NCBI RefSeq assembly: GCF_000615805.1
Contig: NZ_BAMJ01000022.1
Span: forward strand, 1-43,127
Reading direction: 5' to 3'
Length of the DNA: 43,127 nucleotides
Source: Latilactobacillus fuchuensis DSM 14340 = JCM 11249
Lineage (GTDB): Bacteria; Bacillota; Bacilli; Lactobacillales; Lactobacillaceae
Shown here: piece by piece, positions 17,685-25,507 of the stretch
Position numbering within the stretch: position 1 is the first letter of the stretch
Layout of the letters: every line of letters starts with the position of its first letter
Made by a program: the position numbers and the translations under genes
Notes under the pieces: generated by a model
What the model was told of the DNA's origin: nothing
Database searches by the model: none
Seen by the model: the letters and a program-made list of their open reading frames with translations, nothing else

Positions 17685-17765
17685 TTGTAAATAGCAAAAA
17701 AGTAGCTACCATATTAGTCTCAGTAATCCCATAGTCAAACGAATATTTACTTTAACGCGCGCCAT

Positions 17766-17859
17766 AACTCATCAATTTCCGTTCAAATTTAAAATGCGGT
17801 CTATCCTTAGTTCTGGATAGACCGCATTTTTAACTTGATACTCAATTGATAACCGAGTT
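17766..17859. repeat. Single structured 3'-UTR element after uspA
   Basis: In the 190-bp gap between converging ybjQ-like and uspA genes. Nested stems: AACTC (17766-17770) with GAGTT (17855-17859), ATCAATT (17771-17777) with AATTGAT (17844-17850), and a perfect 13-bp apical stem ATGCGGTCTATCC (17794-17806) with GGATAGACCGCAT (17815-17827), with A and T runs next to it. Same architecture as the arrays at 1-196 and 11902-12283. Its right arm shares TTGATANNCAATTGATAAC with the element at 38733-38793. It begins 16 bp past the uspA stop and can act as a bidirectional terminator. Confidence 0.75.
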
Positions 17860-17875
17860 CTGTCACAGCTGACTT

Positions 17876-18313
17876 TTATCGCACCAATAAAACATCAATC
17901 TTGGCGTGCGTGCTCGCGTATTGTGCCACTGAGCCTAGGACAAAACGATCAATGGCACCTTGTCCACTGGTCCCTAAAATGATTAAATCAGTGTTTCGTG
18001 CTTCGGGAATCGTCTTCGTTAATTCTTGACGTGGTGTTGAAAATTTCAGAATTGAGTTAACATTCCGTACGCCTTGTTGCTGCGCGTATTCGACTTTTTC
18101 AGCCAATTTGGCTTGAATAATTGTTTTTTCATGTGCGATTAAATTAGCTGATAAACCAACTGCTGAAACTGCAAAATCACCATCAGGAATAATTTGAGCA
18201 ATATCAAGCGTTGCCTGGTTGCCCTTCGCCACTGCGATTGCGCGTTCGAATGCGCGATCTGCCGCTTTAGAACCGTCGATTCCCACTAAAATATGTTGAT
18301 AATTCATAATCAT
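17876..18313 (-). CDS. Universal stress protein, UspA family
   Basis: 145-aa cytoplasmic protein of the Usp fold. ILVGIDGSKAADRAFERAI at the N-terminus holds the ATP-contacting Asp, and the C-terminal GTSGQGAIDRFVLGSVA fits G-2x-G-9x-G-(S/T), so it should be of the ATP-binding type. SD AGGAGG lies 7 nt before the first ATG (MIMNYQ). An extended -10 TGGTATATT lies upstream, just after an AAGCGCTT palindrome (cre core-like). It follows lepA past a strong terminator and ends in a structured repeat. Usp proteins help survival under starvation or acid; the exact role here is not visible. Confidence 0.9.
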   Translation of the reverse strand: MIMNYQHILVGIDGSKAADRAFERAIAVAKGNQATLDIAQIIPDGDFAVSAVGLSANLIAHEKTIIQAKLAEKVEYAQQQGVRNVNSILKFSTPRQELTKTIPEARNTDLIILGTSGQGAIDRFVLGSVAQYASTHAKIDVLLVR

Positions 18314-18378
18314 GGTAAACCCTCCTTTTGGTACTTTAAATATACCATGTAAAGCGCTTCAATCGGGGCTTTTTTAAG

Positions 18379-18442
18379 AAAAAAATAGCCGATTTGCCGA
18401 CCTACTCAAAATCGCGTAGGCAAATGGTCGGCAAAACGACTA
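18379..18442 (-). terminator. Terminator of lepA
   Basis: On the minus strand TAGTCG and TTTGCCGACC pair with GGTCGGCAAA and CGGCTA, with an inner CTAC/GTAG helix, followed by TTTTTTT. Long and very stable. Confidence 0.9.
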
Positions 18443-18471
18443 CTTTGTGATTATTTTATTTTTAAGAATCC

Positions 18472-20309
18472 TTATTTACCGGTCTTATCTTCATCATTCA
18501 TCTTCAAAATGGACATGAAGGCTTCCTGCGGCACTTCCACAGAACCCACGGATTTCATCCGTTTCTTACCGGCTTTTTGTTTCTCAAGTAATTTACGTTT
18601 CCGCGAAATATCGCCACCATAACATTTAGCCAACACGTTTTTCCGGAAAGCTTTAACGGTTGATCGTGCGATGACTTTATTGCCAATGGCTGCTTGAATC
18701 GGTACTTCAAATTGTTGACGCGGAATCGTTTCTTTCAACTTACCAACAATCGCCTTGCCGCGTTCAAAAGCAAAATCACGATGAACGATGAAACTCAACG
18801 CATCAACCGATTCACCATTCAATAAAATATCCATTTTGACCAATTCACTCGCGCGATAACCAGTCACATCATAATCGAATGATGCGTAACCTTTAGTATT
18901 CGATTTCAAATCATCGAAGAAATCAAAGATAATTTCGGACAACGGCATATTATAAATCACGTTGACCCGATAAGTATCTAAATAATCCATCGTGACAAAT
19001 TCGCCCCGTTTACGTTGCGCTAATTCCATGACCGACCCAACATATTCATTCGGCACCATGATTGACGCTTTAACGTACGGTTCTTTAAGCTCACTAATGT
19101 TAGAAGGTTCTGGCATTTCTGATGGATTATCAACCACCACTTCGGTGCCATCGGTTAAATTAACGTGATAATCAACGGACGGCGCCGTCATAATCAAGTC
19201 TAAATTAAATTCACGTTCCAATCGTTCTTGAACGACATCCATGTGCAAAAGGCCTAAGAAACCACAACGGAAACCAAACCCTAACGCTTGGGATGATTCC
19301 GGTTCAAATTCTAAAGCCGCATCATTCAGTTGGAGCTTTTCTAAGGCTTCACGTAAATCGTTAAATTTCGCGTTATCGACGGGATACATCCCTGAATACA
19401 CCATCGGTTGAATATGGCGATAACCTTTCAACGCCTCTTCAGCAGGATTATCCGCTGAAGTCACGGTATCACCAACCCGCGTATCTTGAATCGTTTTAAT
19501 GCTAGCGGTAATATAACCAACATCGCCGACCATCAAAAAATCACGTTTAACGGCTTTCGGTGACATCACACCGACTTCAGTCACTTCAAATTCTTTTTCG
19601 CTATTCATTAAACGAATCCGATCACCCGGTTTAACCGTGCCTTCAAAGACGCGGACGTTTAAAACGACCCCGCGGTAACTATCGTAAACTGAATCAAAGA
19701 TTAAGCTTTTAAGGGCGCCTTTAAATCACCAGTTGGGGCCGGCACGTCCGCCACGATTTTTTCTAGAATTTCTGCAATCCCAATCCCGCTTTTAGCACTG
19801 GCTAAAACGGCTTCGGAAGCATCTAACCCAATCATTTCTTCAATTTCAGCTTTAACGACCTCTGGTTGCGCAGATGGCAAATCAATTTTATTGATAACTG
19901 GCACAATTTCTAAATCATCATCGATGGCTAAATAAACGTTGGCTAACGTTTGAGCTTCGACCCCTTGCGCCGCGTCAACGACTAAGAGTGCCCCTTCACA
20001 GGCCGCTAAACTCCGCGAAACTTCATAGGAGAAATCGACGTGCCCGGGTGTATCGATAAGATGGAAAATATAAGTTTCGCCGTCTTTCGCATGATAATGC
20101 AATTCGACCGCATTTAATTTAATTGTAATCCCCCGTTCGCGTTCAAGTTCCATATCATCTAAGATTTGGGCTTGCATATCGCGCTTGGCAATTGTATCCG
20201 TCATTTCTAAGATTCGATCAGCCAATGTTGATTTACCGTGATCAATATGGGCGATAATCGAAAAATTACGAATGTGTTTTTGCCGATCTACCATTTCTGC
20301 GTAATCCAT
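18472..20309 (-). pseudogene. lepA: Elongation factor 4 (LepA), one frameshift
   Basis: Ribosome-associated translational GTPase that back-translocates stalled ribosomes or aids assembly. The first 202 codons hold the G domain: AHIDHGKST (G1), RERGITIK (switch I), DTPGHVDF (G3) and NKIDLP (G4). The frame then stops after PLKA. Restoring one T at 19701-19706 (GCTTAATC to GCTTTAATC) gives [15 protein letters not shown] and joins the second segment ([22 protein letters not shown] to the C-terminal [18 protein letters not shown]), total 612 aa, exactly the family length. Base error is more likely than loss of this conserved gene. Extended -10 TGGTATAAT at 20347-20342. Confidence 0.9.
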
Positions 20310-20387
20310 TATTGTACCTACTTCCTCTAACTGTCCTTTAAATTATACCAAGCCTGTTCTTTAAAAGCGAATTGATTTGCTAAAATT

Positions 20388-20424
20388 AAAAACGCATCAT
20401 CCAAAATTTGCTAGATGATACGTT
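20388..20424 (-). terminator. Terminator after the 38-aa gene
   Basis: On the minus strand AACGTATCATCT pairs with GGATGATGCGTT, with one mismatch and G-U pairs, followed by TTTAATTTTA. It ends the small gene at 20434 before the lepA promoter. Confidence 0.7.
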
Positions 20425-20433
20425 GAGCCTTCA

Positions 20434-20550
20434 TTAGGCCTTAGTCTTTGATTGAGCTTGTTTGGTGACCCGTTTAAAGTCACTTGCGACTTTCTTAACG
20501 GTACTTTCAATTTCAGTCGTTAAACTATCCAGTCGTTCTTCATTCGCCAT
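20434..20550 (-). CDS. Unrecognised 38-aa protein
   Basis: Very small ORF, MANEERLDSLTTEIESTVKK at the N-terminus followed by VASDFKRVTKQAQSKTKA. It is predicted to be one amphipathic helix with a basic end and no membrane segment. The evidence for a real gene is the SD AAAGGGGG about 9 nt before the ATG, a terminator hairpin 10 bp after the stop, and placement as a free-standing unit between the lepA promoter and the divergent gene at 20702. I do not recognise a family; function unknown. Confidence 0.6.
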   Translation of the reverse strand: MANEERLDSLTTEIESTVKKVASDFKRVTKQAQSKTKA

Positions 20551-20701
20551 GCCGAACGCCCCCTTTTTAACAACTCCATTCTAGGCTTCACTGATACCGC
20601 TGTCAAAAAGAACAACTTGATGAGGCTTTAAACGCTCCCGATTGAACAACCACTGCTATAATAAAGTTAGTTCAATCATTACTCTATAGGAGGTCGCTAC
20701 T

Positions 20702-20989
20702 ATGTCATTCAAATTAATATTTGCCAACAATCAAACCCTCGTCGTTCAAGCCACCGATACGATTCACGCTTGGAAGAACGATACCAGTTATCTTAACGTC
20801 GGTGAGGACCAAGCTTTTTATCTGGAGGAAATTTTTAAGGGTACCTCTGAATCAATTACAACCGAAACCCACACCAATCCGCTTGCGAGTCTCGCCGGAC
20901 TGTTAGCGGATGCTGATTGGCTGACTTTAGACGACCAACCCACAACCTATTATCAAACAAGCAATATTGTGTCACTCACCACTGAATAA
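20702..20989 (+). CDS. Unrecognised 95-aa acidic protein
   Basis: Cytoplasmic protein beginning MSFKLIFANNQTLVVQATD, rich in Thr, Asp and Glu with no membrane segment or Cys. A strong SD (AGGAGGT), an extended -10 TGCTATAAT (20657-20662) and a terminator at 20998-21032 show a complete monocistronic gene. The N-terminal strand-turn pattern (FKLIFANNQTLVVQA) suggests a small beta-rich domain, but I recognise no family. Neighbours (lepA and ssrA) give no functional clue. Confidence 0.75.
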   Translation: MSFKLIFANNQTLVVQATDTIHAWKNDTSYLNVGEDQAFYLEEIFKGTSESITTETHTNPLASLAGLLADADWLTLDDQPTTYYQTSNIVSLTTE

Positions 20990-20997
20990 CGTTATCC

Positions 20998-21032
20998 AAA
21001 CTAATCCCATTATTTTTCGGATTAGTTTTTTT
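20998..21032 (+). terminator. Terminator after the 95-aa gene
   Basis: AAACTAATCC pairs perfectly with GGATTAGTTT, followed by seven T. Confidence 0.9.
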
Positions 21033-21114
21033 ATGCAATTTTTCACCTTAAAATCACCTGAATCAAATGTGTGTTTTTTGTGTGACACCCGCTTATTCAC
21101 TTCCTTTTCAAGCC

Positions 21115-21161
21115 ACAAAAAAATGACCCCAAACGTCGTTACGGTGACGTTTGAAGCCATT
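21115..21161 (-). terminator. Terminator of ssrA
   Basis: On the minus strand a 16-bp stem (21161-21146 with 21137-21122; AAACGTC/GACGTTT core and several G-U pairs) is followed by seven T. It lies 36 bp past the tmRNA 3' end. Nothing else is seen between 21033 and 21197. Confidence 0.88.
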
Positions 21162-21197
21162 AAACAGATTTTAAAATGTTTTAAAAACAACCTTTTA

Positions 21198-21562
21198 TGG
21201 AGGCGGCGGGGGTTGAACCCGCGTCCATGCGCATTGCCACGCCAGCTTCTACACTCATAGCCAAATCATTTGGGATTTCGCTGAATCAAAACGCCATTTG
21301 ACAGGGCTAGTATGATCCAGCTAGCTTGCAAATCTCTTTTAAACACCTCAAGCGGCAATGTTTAACGTAACCTAATTAATTTGAGACCCGTATCTAACCC
21401 TTAGGTAAAGTCAGGCGGATCACGCTATGCTGGTGTTTAGGCAGCTACAGCGTAAGAATTGTTATTGTTTGCAGTTATAATTAACTGTAACGTTTTTACG
21501 TAGACGTAACCTACGAAGTGCGACTCACGCTCACCTACACATGTCGAATCCGTAACGCCCCC
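21198..21562 (-). ncRNA. ssrA: Transfer-messenger RNA (tmRNA)
   Basis: Rescues stalled ribosomes and tags the unfinished protein for proteolysis, with SmpB. The tRNA-like ends pair: GGGGGCG (5', at 21562) with CGCCTCC, followed by discriminator A at 21198; CCA does not seem to be encoded. The 5' end continues GGGGGCGTTACGGATTCGAC and the 3' end has a T-arm with GGTTCAACCCCCGC, both hallmarks. The coding stretch gives the tag ANNNNSYAVAA followed by TAA, with the usual AA degradation end. Length is 365 nt, normal for one-piece tmRNA. An extended -10 (TGCTAAAAT) lies upstream. Confidence 0.96.
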
Positions 21563-21610
21563 GATATATGCATAGCATATTTTAGCATAAATCCCGCTTA
21601 GATGAAAGAC

Positions 21611-22069
21611 CTAGCCCTTATTAATCACTAAGCGCTTCTTAGGGATTCGCGCTTGTAAAAAGGCGACCAGCGTTTTTTGCGCCACGTTAAATTTCAATTT
21701 AGCGATTTGCATCTCACCTGCGAAAAACTTTAATTCAACCACGGATTCAACTGGTGTTAATTCAATTTTTGAAATTGCGGCAAATTGCCGAATCGTATTG
21801 ACGTTAGCGACGACACTATTCTTCGTTAACCCTTTTGGCCAGAATGCTAGGACTAATAAAATCAAAGCAGACCCTAGACCGGTCACCTTATCACTTAAAT
21901 CACCAATCACGACTACCGTTACCCCACATAGGATAAGCGCTGCGACCGTCATCATTGCTTGCCATAACCGATTACTTTTAGCGCGATAGACCATTTGGAA
22001 TTGCGCAAAAATCCAGACGATTAATAATCCAATTGCTAATAAACCATAAAATATTGCAAATTTACTCAT
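21611..22069 (-). CDS. Unrecognised 152-aa membrane protein
   Basis: Three predicted helices lie in the first half (about 3-22, 36-55 and 65-80), then a basic C-terminal cytoplasmic-type domain (IRQFAAISKIELTPVESVVELKFF and QKTLVAFLQARIPKKRLVINKG), which looks like a short PH-like or YcxB-like strand-rich region. The start is the ATG at 22069 because GGAGG is 6 nt upstream; the longer frame begins inside that SD. It lies between ackA and ssrA, after the ackA terminator, and may share it as a readthrough unit. Family not recognised. Confidence 0.75.
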   Translation of the reverse strand: MSKFAIFYGLLAIGLLIVWIFAQFQMVYRAKSNRLWQAMMTVAALILCGVTVVVIGDLSDKVTGLGSALILLVLAFWPKGLTKNSVVANVNTIRQFAAISKIELTPVESVVELKFFAGEMQIAKLKFNVAQKTLVAFLQARIPKKRLVINKG

Positions 22070-22082
22070 TGTTGCCTCCATC

Positions 22083-22109
22083 AAAAAAAGGTAGCAGTTT
22101 GCTACCTTT
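22083..22109 (-). terminator. Terminator of ackA
   Basis: AAAGGTAGCA pairs perfectly with TGCTACCTTT around a 7-nt or shorter loop, followed by a T run on the minus strand. It overlaps the SD region of the next gene. Confidence 0.88.
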
Positions 22110-22115
22110 CATATT

Positions 22116-23309
22116 TTAAAGATTGCCTAATGTGACCACATCTCTGGCAATCATGACTTCTTCGTTCGTTGGCACTAACAATACTTTGACTTTGGAATCA
22201 TCCGTACTGATAATCCGTTCTTGCGCCATCACATTGTTGCGTTCTGGATCAACTTGAACACCGAAATAACCTAAACGATCACCAATCCGTTGACGCATCA
22301 AGATATCGCCTTCGCCCATCCCAGCGGTAATGACTAGGACGTCTAAGCCACCCATGATGGCCACGTATGAACCCACGTATTTAATTAAACGGTTAACAAA
22401 AATATCAATCGCTAATTGTGATTCAGGGCGTTCTTCACGCGTTTGTTCGAGATCACGCATATCGGGTGATAAACCAGAAATACCGTAGATGCCTGATTTT
22501 TTATTTAAAATATCAATCATTTCGGCAGGGTCCTTGATGTTTAATTTTGCCATCAAGAAAGCCACTAATGACGCATCAATATCACCTGAACGGGTACTCA
22601 TCGTCAACCCAGCCAGTGGTGTGAAGCCCATCGACGTATCTAACGATTTACCATCTTTGATAGCAGTCATTGAAACGCCACTACCTAAATGCATCGTAAT
22701 CATCTTCAAGTCTTTCAATGGTTTGCCGACCATTTCAGCTGCGCGTTGTGACACGTAACGATGACTTGTCCCATGTGCACCGTACTTACGGGCACCATAC
22801 TTGCGATAGTATTCTAGTGGCAAGCTGTATAGGTAATTTTCTTCTGGCATCGTTGTATGGAACGAGGTATCGAAAACAGCGACTTGCGGTACATTCGGCA
22901 ATATCTTCCGGAAGGCGCGAATCACGCGGGCTTCTGAAGGATTGTGTAATGGCGCATATTCAGATAATTCTTCAATCCGTTTGAGTGAGTCTTCGTTGAT
23001 GACTGCTGACGTTTTGAAATCTTCGCCACCAGCAACCACTCGATGACCAATCCCACTAATTTCAGCATAGTCTGCGATGATTTTGAATTCAATTAACTTT
23101 TGTAACAATAATTCAACAGCCAAATCTTGGGTTTCGATATCTTGAGTCATTGAGAATTTTTGACCATCCCCGTATTTAACTGTAAAAACAGAATCGGTTA
23201 ACCCTAAACGATCAACCATCCCTTTAGCGACGACTGTTTCTTCTGGCATAATAAATAATTGCCATTTTAGTGTTGAGCTACCTGCGTTAATTGCTAATAC
23301 TTTTGACAT
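22116..23309 (-). CDS. ackA: Acetate kinase
   Basis: Makes ATP and acetate from acetyl phosphate, the energy step of heterolactic and pyruvate-dissipating metabolism. The 397-aa protein is full length: KVLAINAGSSTLKWQLF (phosphate 1), GIGHRVVAGGE, VAVFDTSFHTTMPE, HLGSGVSMTAIKDGKS and FTPLAGLTMSTRSGDID are all present, with the catalytic Arg, Asp and His contexts intact. It lies 32 bp after ytxK and probably shares its promoter, which carries a cre-like site at the spacer. The order comG-ytxK-ackA is widely conserved in Firmicutes. Confidence 0.97.
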   Translation of the reverse strand: MSKVLAINAGSSTLKWQLFIMPEETVVAKGMVDRLGLTDSVFTVKYGDGQKFSMTQDIETQDLAVELLLQKLIEFKIIADYAEISGIGHRVVAGGEDFKTSAVINEDSLKRIEELSEYAPLHNPSEARVIRAFRKILPNVPQVAVFDTSFHTTMPEENYLYSLPLEYYRKYGARKYGAHGTSHRYVSQRAAEMVGKPLKDLKMITMHLGSGVSMTAIKDGKSLDTSMGFTPLAGLTMSTRSGDIDASLVAFLMAKLNIKDPAEMIDILNKKSGIYGISGLSPDMRDLEQTREERPESQLAIDIFVNRLIKYVGSYVAIMGGLDVLVITAGMGEGDILMRQRIGDRLGYFGVQVDPERNNVMAQERIISTDDSKVKVLLVPTNEEVMIARDVVTLGNL

Positions 23310-23331
23310 CTAATCACCTTTTCTATATGAG

Positions 23332-24342
23332 TTATACTAAATTTTCTTGATGCCATGTCCGAATTTTCTGTAGATAATCGGCAAAAGCCTTTTGATCATT
23401 TGAATTTGGAAACTCACCTAAAAGAATCTGTTTCGCTTGTTGGGCGCCAGCACCCTTTTTTTGTAAAATTAAGATGGCCTTTTGACCTTCTTTAGTTTTA
23501 AACAAGTTAGCTGGTAGACTCAATAACCCTTGCAGATAAACGTGTTTCGTCACCCATTTCACCAATTGCTTGGCCTCATCGGTTTCTAAAATCACGTTTG
23601 GCACTAAGAAGAAGCCAAAACCACCGTCTTGGACATAATGCATCGTCTGTTCGATCAACAAATGATGCGCATATGAATGACCGGTTTGCGCACGGGTTTC
23701 AAAGTCCTGAGCGCGCTCATCGATTGGATAAAAGCCAATTGGTAAATCAGCGACTGCTAGTCCAACGGGTTCAATCATCAAAGGTTCAATCGCGTCTTGA
23801 TGAAATAACGTCGTATCCAACTGTTGTAATTCACTGCTAATCCCAGCAATCTCCAACAAACTGTCGTCGTTATCAACGGCAAACCCACGCATCGCTTGCT
23901 TGGTGATACTTTGCAAATGATTCATGACCGTCGTTAATAAATTCCCCGTTCCGGCAACCGGATCCAAGATTGTCTTAAAGGCGGTCCCGCCACTGAAAAC
24001 TTCAGCTAGATAAGCGACTAGATAGCCAATCGCATCAGGTGTCATCTGCTTGTTGGGTTCAACCTTGACTTGGCGTAACCCTTTTAGTGTGACCAATTGG
24101 ATTGCTTGACGAATCAATTCCGCATCATATTGCTTAAGGTTGATTTCGGCGTACAATGCGTTCAACTGACTGACCGTCTGTTGATCAGGTAAGCCGTCAA
24201 CCACTTTGACCCGACCGCCATCGGCAATGTTGGCGATGGATTCAGTCAGTGCATCCAAATAAGTTGTTTCCAAATTCTGTTCAATTAATGTTGTTGTCTG
24301 ATCCAATTGATCAAACAAACTTTCTACAGCACTCTTAGGCAA
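23332..24342 (-). CDS. ytxK: Class I SAM-dependent methyltransferase, YtxK family
   Basis: 336-aa adenine-methyltransferase-like protein of unknown substrate. SAM site DPVAGTGNLLTTVMN lies at about residue 130 and the region ADLPIGFYP stands where NPPF/Y sits in N6-adenine methyltransferases, so the catalytic Asn appears to be replaced. The C-terminal GFFLVPNVILETDEAKQL and LPANLFKTKEGQKAILILQKK are typical of YtxK. The frame is open to GTG at 24351, but AGAGGTGG overlaps that codon and is 6 nt before TTG at 24342, so TTG is preferred. Its promoter (24429-24457) carries a cre-like site. Stands between comGG and ackA, as in Bacillus and Streptococcus. Confidence 0.85.
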   Translation of the reverse strand: MPKSAVESLFDQLDQTTTLIEQNLETTYLDALTESIANIADGGRVKVVDGLPDQQTVSQLNALYAEINLKQYDAELIRQAIQLVTLKGLRQVKVEPNKQMTPDAIGYLVAYLAEVFSGGTAFKTILDPVAGTGNLLTTVMNHLQSITKQAMRGFAVDNDDSLLEIAGISSELQQLDTTLFHQDAIEPLMIEPVGLAVADLPIGFYPIDERAQDFETRAQTGHSYAHHLLIEQTMHYVQDGGFGFFLVPNVILETDEAKQLVKWVTKHVYLQGLLSLPANLFKTKEGQKAILILQKKGAGAQQAKQILLGEFPNSNDQKAFADYLQKIRTWHQENLV

Positions 24343-24428
24343 AATAGCCACCTCTATTCATTAGATTCCTGTTATATTTTAGCGGTAATCCAACGGCAAA
24401 GCAAGTAATACAGATGGTTATATTAAGT

Positions 24429-24457
24429 AGTATAGTCGATAGTAAGCGCTTTATCAA
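24429..24457 (-). promoter_or_regulatory. Promoter of ytxK-ackA with a cre-like site in its spacer
   Basis: On the minus strand TTGATA (24457-24452), 17-bp spacer, TATACT (24434-24429). The spacer holds AAAGCGCTTACT, 12 of 14 bases of the CcpA consensus TGWAARCGYTWNCW. Placement over the polymerase site suggests repression by CcpA, unlike the upstream activating cre of Bacillus ackA. Confidence 0.6.
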
Positions 24458-24466
24458 ATAGTATTT

Positions 24467-24778
24467 TTATTTCGACTCTGTTCCACCCCTCAATCGAAAC
24501 TGTTTTTGGTAACCACTGTCTAATTGCACGGTGATTTGACGCGTTTTCCAATTAATTTTAGTGGTCCCAAGCGTCGTTTTTAAGCCTTTAATGTGCCGTT
24601 TTTTTGCTGCTGATTGGGTTAAATTGGCCAAACTCTGCGCTTGATAATAGCGCGTTAACCGCGTATAGGTCAGCGCTTGTTGTTGATAACTACGCGTGAC
24701 AATCAATAACAGCCCCGCCGTCACACTCAACAACAGCACCGCATTCAATAGGGCCATCCCGGAACGTTTATTGCGCAT
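24467..24778 (-). CDS. comGG: Competence pseudopilin-like protein ComGG
   Basis: Last gene of comG, 103 aa. It has an N-terminal hydrophobic segment (SGMALLNAVLLLSVTAGLLLIV) without a clear prepilin cleavage site, followed by Tyr/Gln-rich helix and basic strands, as in ComGG, the least conserved member. The start is the ATG at 24778, which overlaps the comGF end (CATGCGCAATAA); upstream ORF sequence is not used. Assigned by position and architecture. Confidence 0.75.
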   Translation of the reverse strand: MRNKRSGMALLNAVLLLSVTAGLLLIVTRSYQQQALTYTRLTRYYQAQSLANLTQSAAKKRHIKGLKTTLGTTKINWKTRQITVQLDSGYQKQFRLRGGTESK

Positions 24779-25241
24779 GGGATTGTTCCATGTAGCATCG
24801 ATGTTGATAAACCGTCCCATCTTTAAAAGTGCCTTGCAGACTTAACACCGGTTCGTGATAGCTAAATTGAATGCGTCTTAAGTTAGCAATCAACGGCATA
24901 TACCCCTCATCCTGACTGACAACGACGAGTTCCTGTTTAACCTGTTTCAAATGATAAATATTATCTGGTTCCTGCTTTTTAAAAATGATTTTATTTTGAC
25001 CTTCATCCGTTTTATGCTTCATAAAATACGCCTCTTCCAAAAATCGATCGAGTTGCACCATCCCAATTTGCCAACTAATATTCTGCTGATTTGCATTCGC
25101 TAACGTTGTCATCTGACCCAATAAGCGAACGCTCACTAATAATAATTGGGTGCATAGGATTAATACCACCAACGAAATCACCATTTCAATTAAGGTAAAC
25201 GCCGGTCTAGTCACCTGTCCAATGAATTTCAATTGTCTCAC
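24768..25241 (-). CDS. comGF: Competence pseudopilin ComGF
   Basis: 157-aa minor pseudopilin of the DNA-uptake pilus. RPAFTLIEMVISLVVLILCTQ is a prepilin leader for ComC cleavage before Phe, with Glu at +5. The middle RFLEEAYFMKHK and IYHLKQVKQELVVVSQDEGYMPLI, then LRRIQFSY, agree with ComGF. Overlaps comGE by 35 bp and comGG by 11 bp. GTG at 25241 gives a long leader; a GTG at 25214 (overlapping the comGE TAG) gives MTRPAFTLIE and may be the true start. Confidence 0.82.
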   Translation of the reverse strand: MRQLKFIGQVTRPAFTLIEMVISLVVLILCTQLLLVSVRLLGQMTTLANANQQNISWQIGMVQLDRFLEEAYFMKHKTDEGQNKIIFKKQEPDNIYHLKQVKQELVVVSQDEGYMPLIANLRRIQFSYHEPVLSLQGTFKDGTVYQHRCYMEQSHAQ

Positions 25242-25473
25242 CCGTCTTTACTTGTTGAATCCGAATCCAATCGGTGCCTTTGCGACACCGATATGGTTGT
25301 GAACGATATTGCCATTCAGTCGTCAATTGATCCTGCGCGGCCAGCTGAGTCGTCGCCATTTTAAGCACCGCGTGGATGTCCGCTTGATTGCGCCGTTGTT
25401 GTAACGTTTGTTGATATTGTTGTAAACAAGCCGTCAATACCAAACTATTAATCAATAAAAGCGTTAAAGCCAC
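25207..25473 (-). CDS. comGE: Competence pseudopilin ComGE, 5' end uncertain
   Basis: Minor pseudopilin. From GTG at 25473 the protein begins MALTLLLINS and has lost the cleavage motif. The frame is open upstream to 25530 and encodes KQQKAFILVEHVV just before, a proper prepilin leader, but no ATG, GTG or TTG is in frame there. Either an unusual start codon is used or there is an indel near 25505-25515. One missing base would put a GTG at 25529 in frame, but this has no SD. The rest (QQRRNQADIHAVLKMATTQL...ETIEIHWTGD) fits a short pseudopilin by position. Confidence 0.65.
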   Translation of the reverse strand: MALTLLLINSLVLTACLQQYQQTLQQRRNQADIHAVLKMATTQLAAQDQLTTEWQYRSQPYRCRKGTDWIRIQQVKTGETIEIHWTGD

Positions 25474-25507
25474 GACGTGTTCGACTAAAATAAAGGCTTT
25501 CTGCTGT

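Noticed and set aside
18347-18362. Strong cre site before uspA
   Set aside because: The AAGCGCTT core is present but the flanks match poorly (about 10 of 14), so it is only mentioned in the uspA entry.
18472-20309. Programmed frameshift in lepA (and galE, recJ, apt)
   Set aside because: There is no slippery heptamer, stimulatory hairpin or internal SD at the sites, and these genes are not known to use recoding.
20967-21260. 97-aa plus-strand ORF over ssrA
   Set aside because: It is antisense to tmRNA and its terminator; no SD and no protein-like conservation.
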